The notes beneath the pieces are model-generated. The model was not told the DNA's origin and made no database searches. It worked only from the letters and a program-made list of their open reading frames with translations. The position numbers and the translations under genes are program-made. 64,000 bases of DNA, taken from Pseudomonas sp. BGr12 (lineage in GTDB: Bacteria > Pseudomonadota > Gammaproteobacteria > Pseudomonadales > Pseudomonadaceae). Location of the stretch: contig NZ_JALRNF010000021.1 of NCBI RefSeq assembly GCF_030272895.1, forward strand, positions 1-64,000, written 5' to 3'. Below are positions 27,689 through 39,000 of the stretch, one piece after another. Position 1 is the stretch's first letter, and each line of letters starts with the position of its first letter.

Positions 27689-27873
27689 GTACTGAGCGTT
27701 CTCCGATTCACAGGTCGCTTGCCGGGCGCAGCGATTGCTTCGTTGGGGCTGCACTGCAGCCCATCGCGGCGCAAGGCCGCTCCCACCTGGCTACCCCGTC
27801 AGATTTTTACCCCAACGCTGGCCAAAAGTCAGTACAGCCAGCGCAAGTCGCCGGCCCGGTGTAACGAAGCGTT
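27689..27873. repeat. intergenic region with a REP-like palindrome
   Basis: This gap upstream of the regulator gene contains ggggctgcactgcagcccat (27,746-27,765), a perfect GGGCTGC/GCAGCCC palindrome, followed by a REP-like arm ending gccgctcccacc at 27,776-27,787. The regulator's promoter should be here but was not resolved. Confidence 0.5.
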
Positions 27874-29016
<1,143 letters not shown>

Positions 29017-29272
29017 TGTTATACCTTTGATTTCGATGAGTTCGACGGTTGCGTCTCTTGCGGACGCCTTTGCCCCACCTTAGGCCGCCAGGCCGCCACT
29101 CCCCCCCCTCTAAGCGGGTAGGTTGCCAGCGACCCTCCACTCCTCCCCTCCCTATCCCCCCCGAACAGGGAGGGTGCGCTGCCCTGCAACGCACGCAACA
29201 TCCAGCCTGCCGCCTTTGCGCAAACAACGGCCCGAGCCCCCTCACAACAAGAACAACAACCCGGAGACAGCG
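29017..29272. other. divergent control region with C-rich repeats
   Basis: These 256 bases separate the minus-strand acyl-CoA dehydrogenase from the plus-strand transporter. The segment 29,099-29,185 carries C runs and gcgggtaggttgccagcgac, similar to 24,880-24,925. No clear sigma-70 promoter was identified, as is common for activator-dependent promoters. CCGGAGA precedes the transporter start. Confidence 0.45.
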
Positions 29273-30577
29273 ATGAACCCGACAGCCACCCCGGATGACC
29301 GGACACTGTTTCGCAAGATCAGCTGGCGCATCATGCCGCTGCTGCTGGCCGCCTACGTGGTGGCCTTCCTCGACCGCATCAACGTCGGCTACGCGCAGTT
29401 GCAGATGAAGGAAACGCTGGCCTTCAGCGACGCTGTCTACGCCCTGGGCGCGGGGATCTTCTTCGTCGGCTACCTGCTGTTCGAGGTGCCGAGCAACCTG
29501 ATGCTGGAACGGATCGGCGTACGCAAGACCCTGCTGCGCATCATGGTCTGCTGGGGCCTGGTGGCCATAGCGATGATGTTCGTGCAGACCCCGACCCAGT
29601 TCTATGTCCTGCGTTTTCTGCTCGGCGTGTTCGAAGCCGGCTTCACCCCGGGCGCCCTGCTCTACCTGACCTACTGGTACCCACCGGCGCGGCGCGCGCG
29701 GATGATCGGCATCTTCATGCTCGGCGCCATTGCCGCCAGCCTGATCGCCGGGCCCTTGTCGGGCGCCATCATGAAGTACTTCGACGCAATCAACGGCTGG
29801 CACGGCTGGCAGTGGCTGTTCCTGGTCCAGGGCCTGCCTGCGCCCCTGCTGGGCATCCTGGCCTGGTTCTGCCTGGTAGACCGCCCCGAACAGGCCTCAT
29901 GGTTGAGCCCCGCAGAGAAGACCCAACTGCGCCAGGCGTTCGATGCCGAGGGCCAGAGCAGCGCCAAGGCCGAGCACGGCTCGCTGGGTCGGTTCCTGCG
30001 TGACACCCGGGTCTGGATGCTGGCGCTGACCTATGTGCTGATGGTCGGCGGCACCTACAGCGTGGTGTTCTGGACCCCGACCCTGATCAAGAGCTGGGGC
30101 GTCACCGACCTGCTGGAGATCGGCCTCTACGCGACACTGCCGCAGTTCTTCGCGATCGCCGGCGTGCTCCTGCTCGGTCGCAGCTCCGACCGCCACCAGG
30201 AACGACGCTGGCATTTCACCGCTGGCGCCCTGTTGACCAGCACCGGCCTGGGCCTGATCGTCCTGGCGCAAGGCACGTTGGCGCTGTCGCTGGCCGGCCT
30301 GTGCCTGGCCGTCATGGGGCTGACCTCGATCACCCCGGTGTTTTTCGCCCTGGTGTCCGAGTACCTGCCCAAGGCGTCGATGGCCGCCGGCATCGCCCTG
30401 GTCAGCAGCATCGGCAACCTGGGTGGGGCGATCAGCCCCCCGCTGACCACGGCCCTGAACACTGCCAGCGGCGGCACCAGCCACAGCCTGTACCTGGTGA
30501 TGAGCCTGTACCTGTTGGCCGCCTTCATCGTCCTGCGCGGGTTTCGTGCACCGCAAACCACCCTCCAGGTCGCCTGA
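29273..30577 (+). CDS. MFS transporter, anion:cation symporter family
   Basis: A 434-aa major facilitator with about 12 membrane segments. The segment FLDRINVGYAQLQM after TM1 and the GRSSDRHQERR loop between later helices are typical of the ACS family, which imports organic acids (phthalate, hexuronate, tartrate types). The ATG at 29,273 has CCGGAGA at the right distance. It is divergent from an acyl-CoA dehydrogenase and 27 bp before a thioesterase, and probably imports the acid that feeds this island. Confidence 0.9.
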   Translation: MNPTATPDDRTLFRKISWRIMPLLLAAYVVAFLDRINVGYAQLQMKETLAFSDAVYALGAGIFFVGYLLFEVPSNLMLERIGVRKTLLRIMVCWGLVAIAMMFVQTPTQFYVLRFLLGVFEAGFTPGALLYLTYWYPPARRARMIGIFMLGAIAASLIAGPLSGAIMKYFDAINGWHGWQWLFLVQGLPAPLLGILAWFCLVDRPEQASWLSPAEKTQLRQAFDAEGQSSAKAEHGSLGRFLRDTRVWMLALTYVLMVGGTYSVVFWTPTLIKSWGVTDLLEIGLYATLPQFFAIAGVLLLGRSSDRHQERRWHFTAGALLTSTGLGLIVLAQGTLALSLAGLCLAVMGLTSITPVFFALVSEYLPKASMAAGIALVSSIGNLGGAISPPLTTALNTASGGTSHSLYLVMSLYLLAAFIVLRGFRAPQTTLQVA

Positions 30578-30604
30578 CCCCCTCACCACGCTCAGGAGCT
30601 TTCC

Positions 30605-31087
30605 ATGACCCCGTCCCTCCACAGCGCCCCGCCGGCCCAGGCCAACGCCAGCAAACCCCTGGTGCAGCAGCGTGGCGACTACCGCTACTTTCGCGAGATC
30701 ACCACCCGCTGGATGGACAACGATGTGTATGGGCACGTCAACAACGTCATTTACTACAGCTGGTTCGACACCGTGGTCAACGGCTGGCTGCTGGAGCACG
30801 ACCTGCTCGACTTCCAGACGTGCCCGACCATCGGCCTGGTGGTGGAAACCCAGTGCAGCTACCTGTCGTCCATCGCCTTCCCCGACCGGGTCTGTGGTGG
30901 GCTGCGGGTGGCGCGGCTGGGCACTTCGAGCGTGCGTTACGAGGTGGGGCTGTTCGCCAACGACAGTGGCCAGGCCTCGGCCCAGGGGCATTTCGTCCAT
31001 GTCTACGTCGACCGCCTGAGCCGGCGCCCGGTGCCCTTGCCGCACAGGCTGCGCCAGGCCCTGGAAACCCTTGAGGTCACGCCATGA
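30605..31087 (+). CDS. hotdog acyl-CoA thioesterase
   Basis: A 160-aa 4-hydroxybenzoyl-CoA-thioesterase-type protein. The signature TTRWMDNDVYGHVNNVIYYS includes the Asp and the HVN helix start found in the YbgC/FadM group. It should hydrolyse an acyl-CoA to the free acid, perhaps releasing CoA from dead-end intermediates. CAGGAG lies upstream of the ATG. It follows the transporter closely and is probably co-transcribed with it. Confidence 0.9.
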   Translation: MTPSLHSAPPAQANASKPLVQQRGDYRYFREITTRWMDNDVYGHVNNVIYYSWFDTVVNGWLLEHDLLDFQTCPTIGLVVETQCSYLSSIAFPDRVCGGLRVARLGTSSVRYEVGLFANDSGQASAQGHFVHVYVDRLSRRPVPLPHRLRQALETLEVTP

Positions 31088-31127
31088 AGGGGCATACTGT
31101 TCTGGCGTAACGACGAGGAACACGATC

Positions 31128-31547
31128 ATGTTCGAGCCCTCCGATCTTCAGCGTTTCGTCGAGGCCCAGCAGCCGGTCTACAGCAAGGTCCTGCAAGAGT
31201 TGCAGAACGGACGCAAGACCAGTCACTGGATCTGGTTCATCTTTCCGCAGCTCTATGGCCTGGCCCATAGTGACATCGCCGATTTCTATGCGATCAGCGG
31301 ACGCAAGGAGGCCGTGGCCTATCTACAGCACCCGCTGCTGGGGCCACGTCTTGAGGAATGTGTCGGCGCCCTGCTGCAGCACAAGGACAAGAGCGCCCTG
31401 CAGATCCTCGGCCACCCCGACGACCTGAAGCTGCGCTCCTGTCTTACCCTGTTCGCCAGCGTCGCCCCCGACCATCCGCTGTTCCAGGCTGGCCTGGATC
31501 AGTTCTATAACGGCGAGCCCGATCCCAGGAGCCTGGCCCTGCTCTAA
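31128..31547 (+). CDS. DUF1810 family protein
   Basis: A 139-aa DUF1810 protein, recognised by SHWIWFIFPQLYGLAHS near residue 32 and by the early F...Q..VY pattern. The family is cytoplasmic; its function is unknown, although some homologues sit near NAD/ADP-ribose-related genes. The ATG at 31,128 follows ACGAGGAA. The upstream frame overlaps the thioesterase and is less likely. It is probably unrelated to the catabolic island. Confidence 0.88.
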   Translation: MFEPSDLQRFVEAQQPVYSKVLQELQNGRKTSHWIWFIFPQLYGLAHSDIADFYAISGRKEAVAYLQHPLLGPRLEECVGALLQHKDKSALQILGHPDDLKLRSCLTLFASVAPDHPLFQAGLDQFYNGEPDPRSLALL

Positions 31548-31565
31548 CTGCGCAGGCTGTGATCG

Positions 31566-31636
31566 GTAGGAGCGGGCTTGCCCCGCGATTACGGTGTGAT
31601 TGGCGGACCGTGATCGCGGGGCAAGCCCGCTCCTAC
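31566..31636. repeat. REP inverted pair (perfect 24-bp arms)
   Basis: Bases 31,566-31,589 are the exact reverse complement of 31,613-31,636, with a 23-base centre. The arms contain the P. putida REP core gcggggcaagcccgctccta. The pair lies between the convergent DUF1810 and OsmC genes, where it may stop transcription from both sides. Confidence 0.9.
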
Positions 31637-31642
31637 AGGCCT

Positions 31643-32050
31643 TCAGTCAGCCAACTGGCTGGCAATGACAATGTTGCCACTGAGCAGCTTGTGCAGCGGG
31701 CAGGCATTGGCCACGCCCAGCAGGCGCTCGCGCTGGGCCGCATCGAGTTCACCGTGCAGTTCGATCACCCGCTTGATCTCGGTGTGCATGGGCGTGGTTT
31801 TATCTTCCCGGGTGATATCCAGCTGCACGTGGATATGCTGCAACGGCCACTCCTTGCGCCGGGCATACATGGACAGAGTGATCGCGGTGCAGGCGCCCAG
31901 GGCCGAGAGCAACAGTTGGTGGGGGTTGGGGCCGCTGTCGTGGCCACCGAGTGCCTTGCTTTCATCGGCAAGCCACTGGTTCACGCCAGCGGACAGGTTG
32001 ACGCTGTAGGGGATCTCGCCCAGTTCGGCGTGGACGGTCGAATCGCTCAT
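31643..32050 (-). CDS. OsmC family peroxiredoxin-like protein
   Basis: A 135-aa OsmC/Ohr-fold protein with both catalytic cysteines, Cys54 in LGACTAITLSMYA and Cys117 in ANACPLHKLL. It should reduce peroxides using thiols. The ATG at 32,050 is chosen; the only longer start is a TTG at 32,071, which lies across the AAGGAAG ribosome site of this ATG. It is a single-gene unit followed by a REP pair. Confidence 0.9.
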   Translation of the reverse strand: MSDSTVHAELGEIPYSVNLSAGVNQWLADESKALGGHDSGPNPHQLLLSALGACTAITLSMYARRKEWPLQHIHVQLDITREDKTTPMHTEIKRVIELHGELDAAQRERLLGVANACPLHKLLSGNIVIASQLAD

Positions 32051-32116
32051 CGGTGCAGGCTTCCTTGACAACGGCCAGGCCCCAGAGGCCCGGCACGGAG
32101 TCCCTACACTAAGGCA

Positions 32117-33415
32117 TCAGGCGAGCAAGGAATAGAGGATCGCCGACAAGGTGATCAGGCCGATCAGCACCACGAAGACGTTGGAGGCCTTGCCCGAGTA
32201 TTTGCGCAAGGACGGCACCTTGTGCATGGCGTACATCGGCATCAGGAACAGCAGGCAGGCGATCACCGGGCCGCCGAGGTTCTCGATCATGCCCAGGATG
32301 CTCGGGTTGAGCGTGGCCACCGCCCAGCAGGTGAGCACCATGAACAAGGCCGTCAGTTGCTCCAGGCGTTTGGCCGGCAATTGTTTGCCACGGCTGCGCA
32401 GGCTCTTGATGATCATGCCCTGGAAGCCCTCGCTGGCACCGATGTAGTGGCCCAGGAACGACTTGGTGATCGCCACCAGGGCGATCAGCGGGGCGACGAA
32501 GGCAATCACCGGGGTCTGGAAGTGGTTGGCCAGGTACGACAGGATCGAGATGTTCTGCTGCTTGGCCGCCGCAAGGTCGGCCGGGCTCAGGGCCAGCACG
32601 CAGCTGAAGCAGAAGAACATCACGGTCAGTACCATCATCACATGGGCGCTGGCGAGGATCTTGCCGCTCTTCTGGTCGGCCTGCTCGCCGTAGCGGTGCT
32701 TCTGGTCGACGGCAAAGGCCGAGATGATCGGCGAGTGGTTGAAAGAGAACACCATCACCGGAATCGCCAGCCACAGGGTCTTGATCAACAGCTCCATGGA
32801 CATGCCTTCGCTGGCCTGGGCGAAGAACGCGCCGTTCCAGTTGGGGATCAGGCTCAGCGCCAGCAACAGCAGCGCGGCGACGAAGGGATAGACCAGCAGG
32901 CTCATGACCTTGACGATGATGCCCTGGCCGCTGCGCACCACGATCATCAGGCCGCAGATCAACAGCAAGGCCAACACGGCCCGCGGTGGCGGGGTTATGT
33001 GCAGCTGGTGCTCCATGAAGTTGCCCAGGGTGTTGGTCAGGGCGACGCTGTACACCAGCAGGATCGGGAAGATGGCGAAGAAGTACAGCAAGGTGATCAG
33101 CTTGCCGGCACCGACGCCGAAGTGTTCTTCGACCACCTCGGTGATGTCTTCGCTGGCGCCGCGCTTGCCCGAGAGCACGAAGCGGGTCAGGCCGCGGTGC
33201 GCGTAGAAGGTCATGGGGAAGGCCAGCAGCGCCAGGATCAGCAGCGGCCAGAAGCCCCCTACCCCGGCGTTGATCGGCAGGAACAGGGTACCGGCGCCGA
33301 TGGCGGTACCGTACAGGCCCAGGACCCAGGTAGTGTCGTGGCGGTTCCAGGCTTTGCTTTGCGCAGGGGCAGCCGATTCCACACGAAGGGTCGTGGTGCT
33401 ATTTACATCAGTCAT
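32117..33415 (-). CDS. serine/threonine-type transporter (HAAAP family)
   Basis: A 432-aa membrane protein with about 11 helices, starting with the HAAAP/SdaC-type segment GLYGTAIGAGTLFLPI near residue 33. It most likely imports L-serine by proton symport. The ATG at 33,415 has AAGGC upstream. The serine dehydratase gene follows on the same strand further upstream (33,557-34,930), so this looks like a serine uptake and breakdown pair, although a REP pair sits between the two genes. Confidence 0.88.
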   Translation of the reverse strand: MTDVNSTTTLRVESAAPAQSKAWNRHDTTWVLGLYGTAIGAGTLFLPINAGVGGFWPLLILALLAFPMTFYAHRGLTRFVLSGKRGASEDITEVVEEHFGVGAGKLITLLYFFAIFPILLVYSVALTNTLGNFMEHQLHITPPPRAVLALLLICGLMIVVRSGQGIIVKVMSLLVYPFVAALLLLALSLIPNWNGAFFAQASEGMSMELLIKTLWLAIPVMVFSFNHSPIISAFAVDQKHRYGEQADQKSGKILASAHVMMVLTVMFFCFSCVLALSPADLAAAKQQNISILSYLANHFQTPVIAFVAPLIALVAITKSFLGHYIGASEGFQGMIIKSLRSRGKQLPAKRLEQLTALFMVLTCWAVATLNPSILGMIENLGGPVIACLLFLMPMYAMHKVPSLRKYSGKASNVFVVLIGLITLSAILYSLLA

Positions 33416-33463
33416 CGATATTGCCTTGTAGTTGTTTTTGTTGCGTATGAATAACTTGGGATC

Positions 33464-33535
33464 TGTGGGAGCGGGCTTGCCCCGCGATTGCGAGCTGTCA
33501 GTCACATCGCTTCGCGGGGCAAGCCCGCACCTACA
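33464..33535. repeat. REP inverted pair between serine genes
   Basis: Left arm 33,464-33,487 and right arm 33,513-33,535 contain the same REP core as at 31,566-31,636, with one or two differences. The pair lies between the serine dehydratase stop and the transporter start, both on the minus strand, and may lower or adjust expression of the downstream transporter. Confidence 0.85.
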
Positions 33536-33556
33536 GGCAGCCTGCCGGCAGCGGGC

Positions 33557-34930
33557 TCAACACTCGACGAAGGCGACGGCCAGGCCGCCGCGCGAGGTCT
33601 CCTTGTAGTTGGCGTGCATGTCGGCGCCGGTGTCGCGCATGGTGCGGATCACCCGGTCCAGGGAAATGAAGTGTTCACCATCGCCGCGCAGGGCCATTTG
33701 CACGGCGTTGATGGCCTTGACCGCGGCAATCGCGTTGCGCTCGATGCACGGCACCTGGACCAGGCCGCCGACCGGGTCGCAGGTCAGGCCCAGGTTATGC
33801 TCCAGGGCGATCTCGGCAGCGTTCTCCAGCTGCATGGGCGTGGCCCCGAGCACCTCGGCAAGGCCGGCGGCCGCCATGGCGCAGGCCGAGCCGACCTCGC
33901 CCTGGCAGCCCACTTCGGCGCCGGAGATCGAGGCGTTTTTCTTGCACAGGATGCCCACCGCGGCGGCGCTGAGGAGAAAATCGACCACGTCGTTGTCGCA
34001 CGCGTCCGGGTTGAACTTCATGTAGTAGTGCAACACCGCCGGGATGATCCCGGCGGCGCCATTGGTGGGCGCGGTGACCATGCGCCCGCCGGCGGCGTTC
34101 TCTTCGTTGACCGCCAGGGCGAACAGGTTGACCCATTCCATGGCGCTCAGGGTCGAGCCGATCACGTTGGGTTTGCCCAGTTCCTGCAGGCTGCGATGCA
34201 GCTTGGCGGCGCGGCGCTTGACCTGCAGCCCGCCCGGCAGGATGCCTTCGTTGCGCAGGCCGTTGTCGACGCACTCGCGCATGGCCGCCCAGAGCTTGAG
34301 CAGGCCGCTGCGCACCTCGGCCTCAGGACGCCAGGCGAGCTCGTTGGCCATCATCAGTTCGCTCACGCGCAGCTGGTGCTGCTTGCACAGGGCGAGCAAC
34401 TGGGCGGCACTGTCAAAGTCATAGGGCAACTGCACCTGTTCGGTGCTGGCCACGCTGCCGATTTCCCCGGCTTCGACGATAAAGCCGCCACCCACCGAGT
34501 AGTAGGTCTGCTGCAACAGGGAGCCGGTGGCACTGCTGGCTTCCAGGGTCATGGCATTGGGGTGGTACGGCAGGCTTTCGTCGAGCAGCAGCAAGTCGCG
34601 GGCGCAATCGAAGGGCACCGGCTGGCTGCCGTCGAGCAGCAGCACCTGGCTGTCCTGCAACCGAGTGATCAGCGCCTCGATGCTGCGCGGGTCGATCTGG
34701 TCCGGCCACTCGCCCATCAGCCCGAGCAGGCAGGCCCGGTCCGTGGCGTGACCGACACCGGTGGCCGACAGCGAGCCATACAGGCGCACCTCCAGGCGAC
34801 TCACCTGGGCCAGCAAACCCTGCTCGCGCAAGGCCTGGGCGAAGGTGGCAGCCGCCCGCATCGGGCCGACGGTATGGGAGCTCGAAGGCCCGATGCCAAT
34901 TTTGAAAAGGTCGAAAACACTGATAGCCAT
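33557..34930 (-). CDS. sdaA: L-serine dehydratase (ammonia-lyase), iron-sulfur type
   Basis: A 457-aa single-chain L-serine ammonia-lyase that turns serine into pyruvate and ammonia. It opens with the family pattern [20 protein letters not shown]. The cysteines that hold the 4Fe-4S cluster are in [15 protein letters not shown] and [14 protein letters not shown]. Full length for the bacterial type with fused beta and alpha domains. A LysR gene is divergently placed 146 bp upstream and a likely serine transporter lies downstream. Pseudomonads often have several paralogues, so the exact locus name is not certain. Confidence 0.95.
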   Translation of the reverse strand: MAISVFDLFKIGIGPSSSHTVGPMRAAATFAQALREQGLLAQVSRLEVRLYGSLSATGVGHATDRACLLGLMGEWPDQIDPRSIEALITRLQDSQVLLLDGSQPVPFDCARDLLLLDESLPYHPNAMTLEASSATGSLLQQTYYSVGGGFIVEAGEIGSVASTEQVQLPYDFDSAAQLLALCKQHQLRVSELMMANELAWRPEAEVRSGLLKLWAAMRECVDNGLRNEGILPGGLQVKRRAAKLHRSLQELGKPNVIGSTLSAMEWVNLFALAVNEENAAGGRMVTAPTNGAAGIIPAVLHYYMKFNPDACDNDVVDFLLSAAAVGILCKKNASISGAEVGCQGEVGSACAMAAAGLAEVLGATPMQLENAAEIALEHNLGLTCDPVGGLVQVPCIERNAIAAVKAINAVQMALRGDGEHFISLDRVIRTMRDTGADMHANYKETSRGGLAVAFVEC

Positions 34931-35076
34931 GCTAATGCCTGCACACTCAAGCGACGAATGTCGCCTTACCGCTCTATGAAAAAATTGAAGGGTTTCGCGA
35001 AGTTGCGCGATACTGCCCGGTCACCGTGGCATTGACCAACGAAACTTTCTAAGCAAGCCTTTAGCAGAACTAAACG
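34931..35076. promoter_or_regulatory. divergent sdaA/LysR control region with a small dyad
   Basis: A 146-bp divergent region. The dyad CTAA-N8-TTAG at 35,049-35,064 lies just before the LysR start, a usual place for an autoregulatory LysR site. A candidate LysR half-site pattern could not be confirmed, and no -35/-10 pair is convincing. Confidence 0.3.
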
Positions 35077-36033
35077 ATGAGACGGCAAATGAATGGCCAG
35101 ATGTATGTCTGGCTGCATGTGTTTTCCTGCGCGGCGCGGCACCTGTCGTTCACCCGCTGTGCCGAGGAGCTGCACATTACGCCGGGCGCGGTCAGCCAGC
35201 AGATCCGCCAGCTGGAAGAGCGCCTGGGCTTTCGCCTGTTCCTGCGCCGGGCCCGCGGCGTGGAGCTGAGCGCCGAAGGCCAGCGCCTGGCCCAGACGGT
35301 CAGCGAAGCCTACGGCAACATCGATGCCGAACTGCGGCGCCTGGACGCCGGCGAGATTCGCGGCACCCTGCGCCTGCGCTCGATCCCTTCGTTCCTGGCC
35401 AAGTGGTTGACGCCGCGCCTGCCGCGCCTGCAGCAACGCTACCCGGACATCCAGCTGCGCCTGGTGGCCGAAGACAGCAGCCAGGCCCTGCGCGAAGGTG
35501 ACTTCGACCTGGCCATCGACCTCAACGACGGCAGTTACCCGGGCATGCACTCCACCCCGTTGCTAGACGAGCAGATCTTTCCGGTGTGCTCACCGGCCCT
35601 GCTGCGCGGCCGCCCGCCGCTGCACGGGCCCGCCGACCTTGTGCACTATCCGCTGCTGCACGACATCACCGCCTGGCGCGGCAGTTCCGAATACGCGGAG
35701 TGGGAGTTCTACCTGGAGGGTATCGGCGCCGCCGGCCTGGATGTGCGCCGCGGCCATACCTTCAACCGCAACCACCTGACCATCGAAGCAGCCATCGCCG
35801 GCATCGGCGTGGCCATCGCCCGGCGCACCCTGCTCAATGACGAACTGGAGCGCGGCACCCTGATCGTGCCCTTCGGCCTGCCGATCGCCAATCACAAGCG
35901 CTACGTGCTGCACTACCCGCCCGGTGGCCTGACCCACCCCGGCGCCCGGGCCGTGCATGACTGGCTGGTGGAAGAGGCGCAAGGCTTTCGCAGCTTGCAC
36001 CCCCTGGTAGCGCCCAGGTCCACCGGTGAGTGA
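35077..36033 (+). CDS. LysR family regulator (GcvA/DsdC-like)
   Basis: A 318-aa LysR regulator. The winged helix-turn-helix is at about residues 10-66 (LSFTRCAEELHITPGAVSQQ, then RLGFRLFLRRARGVELS), a pattern closest to GcvA and DsdC. The effector-binding domain follows from about 95. The ATG at 35,077 or the one at 35,089 could be the start. Its divergent position suggests that it controls the serine dehydratase, but the effector is unknown. Its stop lies 17 bp from the convergent stop of the giant gene. Confidence 0.9.
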   Translation: MRRQMNGQMYVWLHVFSCAARHLSFTRCAEELHITPGAVSQQIRQLEERLGFRLFLRRARGVELSAEGQRLAQTVSEAYGNIDAELRRLDAGEIRGTLRLRSIPSFLAKWLTPRLPRLQQRYPDIQLRLVAEDSSQALREGDFDLAIDLNDGSYPGMHSTPLLDEQIFPVCSPALLRGRPPLHGPADLVHYPLLHDITAWRGSSEYAEWEFYLEGIGAAGLDVRRGHTFNRNHLTIEAAIAGIGVAIARRTLLNDELERGTLIVPFGLPIANHKRYVLHYPPGGLTHPGARAVHDWLVEEAQGFRSLHPLVAPRSTGE

Positions 36034-36050
36034 CAGATGCCAGGCTGAGG

Positions 36051-39000
36051 TCAGGCCGGCAGCAGGGCGAACAGCTTGCCAGCGGTATCACGGTCGATGG
36101 TTTCCCGCCAGATGGCCGTCACCGGCACACCGGCCTGCGCCTGGCCCTGCTGGTGGCCCAGCCCCTGGTGATCCTGGTCCAGGCGCTTGAGGTGCCCCGC
36201 CTTCCAGGCAAAATCCAGGTTGCCGCTGTCGGCCCGGGGATAATGGAAGTGCGCTGTCCATAGGCGCTCACCCGTCGTGCGCCGGTCAAGGATGTAATAG
36301 ACGTCGAGATAGTACTTGTTGTTGCCCTTGCCACGCGCCAGACGCACGCCGCCCTTTTCCACGCTCACTTCCCCCTCGCCGATCAGGTAGCGCAGCCGCG
36401 CTGCGCTCAGGTAGTTTTTGTCCTTGTAGCCCTTGATCAGCAGTGCCTTGCCATGGTCGAGCAGACTTTCGGCAGTGAGGGTGAGCTGGTTGATCAGCGC
36501 CTGGTGGCCGACATCCGTGTCGGAGCGCAGGGTACTGGCCAGCGCCTTGAGTCTGACGGCACGGCGTTCGAGGGACTCGAACAGGTTGATCGGATTGATC
36601 TTACCCCCGGCTTCGCGGTCGGCCTGGCGCTTGGCCTGGTCAACCTCGTCCAGCAGTTGCCGGGCCTCGCTGCGCACAGTGGCGTAATCCGTGCGACTGA
36701 CAGCGCCGACCTGCTCCTGCCAGGCATTGTCGGTCTTCTTATAGGTCGTCTGCTTCTGCGCGCCAAAGCCTTCAGGCAGGGTCACACGCACGACATCAGC
36801 GTTGTCCGGGTCGACAGTGCCTTCGAGCAGCAAGTCGCCCTGCGGACGCCGCACACGAATGACCTTGCGGCGCTGTTCCGTGGTACGCGCAATGTTATGG
36901 GGCGGAATGAAATCATAGTCTATCGCCTCATCGCGCAGGTGCCCGACGGCAACGCCGGACTGCCCAAACATCGCAGTCACATCCTGGTCGGCCTGTTCTT
37001 TGATCTCGCGGATGTAACCAATCACTTTTTCCAGGTGGCGCTTGTCGCGATCAAGCTCCGGCAGCGCCTGGCTTTCGGCCAGGCTCAGGCAAGCCTCCAG
37101 GCTGGACTGACTACTTTCCAGCATGCCCAGCCTGAACGCGGGAGGCGCACGCCTTGCTGCTTCCAGGCTAGTCACGCCGTCAAATACACTCTGGTAGAGT
37201 TCGTTGAACTCACCGCGCAATTGAAAAGATGCCGTTGGGTTGGTGGTATCGCTTACGATCAGAAGATTGCAGTGAAAGAAGACCAACGCCATTCGAACGT
37301 AGTTTGATGCAGGTAACGCACGACTGTCGCGGCAATTTTGCAGATTGATCAGCAGGTCAACCAGCTGGTCAATCATCTTCTTGACCTGTGTCTTGCTGGC
37401 CTTGGGGTGGAGACTTCTTTTCAACTCATCGGTGATTTTCTTGTGCTCCCGGCGTCGGCCTTCCATGTCGGTGGGCATTTTCTTTTTCAACTCGCGGATC
37501 TTCGCCCACGCAACATCGAAGCTCTGCTCAAGACGCAGTGCATCAACCAAACCGACTTTCAACATGTCTACTTTACTCATAGCGCCTGCCACAGCATCTT
37601 CCTGAGCCATCGAAAGCGGCAGCCTGGTTTCCAGGAAGCCTATGTTGTAGCTGTTCAGCGGGCGAAAATTATTTGGATTTAGCTCGGGATGGATTTCTCC
37701 CAGCGAGGCTGTCCGTTGATTGTGCTCGAGTTGGTCGACTACCGCTTTGGTGTGATAGCGTTCCGCAAGCCTGATGCAGTTTATTGCGTAGTTATGCATA
37801 AACTCGAAGCGAAATCCCTTATCTAGTTCAAGCTCTGAGGCGAACCTGTTGTAGTTCCGCGCATCCTCCTCATGCAATTTTATTACTTCATCGTTCAGCT
37901 TTTTAAAACTGATAATGTCTTCATCATCGGCAGTGAGCTGAGACGTGCGAAGCTTGTCACTCATGCTTGAGGAGAGGTCTTCAACTTCCTTTGTCTTGGA
38001 GTCAATCTTCGTTTGATTTCTTACAAGTATGTTGAGGATTACATATACCCGGGAATCGATCGGCGTCCCGTCGCGGGAGCGCTCCATCCCTGCCGCACCG
38101 CCCACGACGACGCCTCGCCACCTGCCCATGGCGTCCTGCACCACAGGCTCGCTGCGCCCGGGCCGAGTGGAGACATAACGGTTGCCCTGATCCTGGGCCA
38201 CCGCATCTTGCGGACGGACGATCCGCCACACAGCGCACTGCGTAGTGGACGCCTCGGCATCGTGGACAACCTGGTAAGCCTGCCTGCGGATCAGGATGTA
38301 GCACTTGCCATCCTGTCGATAAATGCCCTCGGCGGCGACGCTGTTCGCCTTGATCTGCACAGTGGTCTGGAACGCCGCCAGGCGTGTGTCGCTCAAGCCG
38401 TAGGTGGTGAGCTCGGCAAGCGGAACGCGCCAGTCGCGCAACAGCACGATAGCCGACTGGGTGATACGCCTGGCCAGCCGGGCGCTGTCATTGAGCCCGT
38501 AGCCCAGTTGGTCGCGCTGCGTGTCACTCAGGCTGCGCAACACCGAGCCCACCAACGGATGATCCCCGGGCCTGGGCACCAGCGCATCGTCATTGCGCGC
38601 ATCGTAACCGGCATAGGTGTCGCCCTTCCTGAGCAGTTCGATGTGATCGCCAGCGGAGGTCTGGCCGTAGTACGCCAGCTGGGTGTCAGAACGCGCCCAC
38701 TGACTGGGCACCCTTGCATGGGTGCCATCCACAATCTTCAGGCCAAGTGCCTCGGGCCAGGTCTGCAAGGCGGTGACCAGGTGGCCGAACAACGCCTCGG
38801 CATCATCGCCAAGGCCGCGCCCCAACGGATCCTCCAGGGCGCTGACGGCCTGTTGGGTACGGCTGTCGGTACGGACGTCGTCTATTGCTTCAAGCACCTG
38901 GGCACTGAGGGTGTCACCTGCAGCTAAGCGGATATCCGGGTGCTGACGCAACAGCTGAACCGCCGCTGTCTGGCTCAGATCCGGAAAACGCGAGAGCAGT

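Noticed and set aside
34931..35076. Defined LysR operator
   Set aside because: Only a short CTAA-N8-TTAG dyad is present; it does not match a clear T-N11-A site, so it is kept as a low-confidence regulatory region only.
36453..37307. 284-aa plus-strand open frame inside the giant gene
   Set aside because: Antisense to a continuous 1739-codon gene, with no ribosome site and no recognisable motif.
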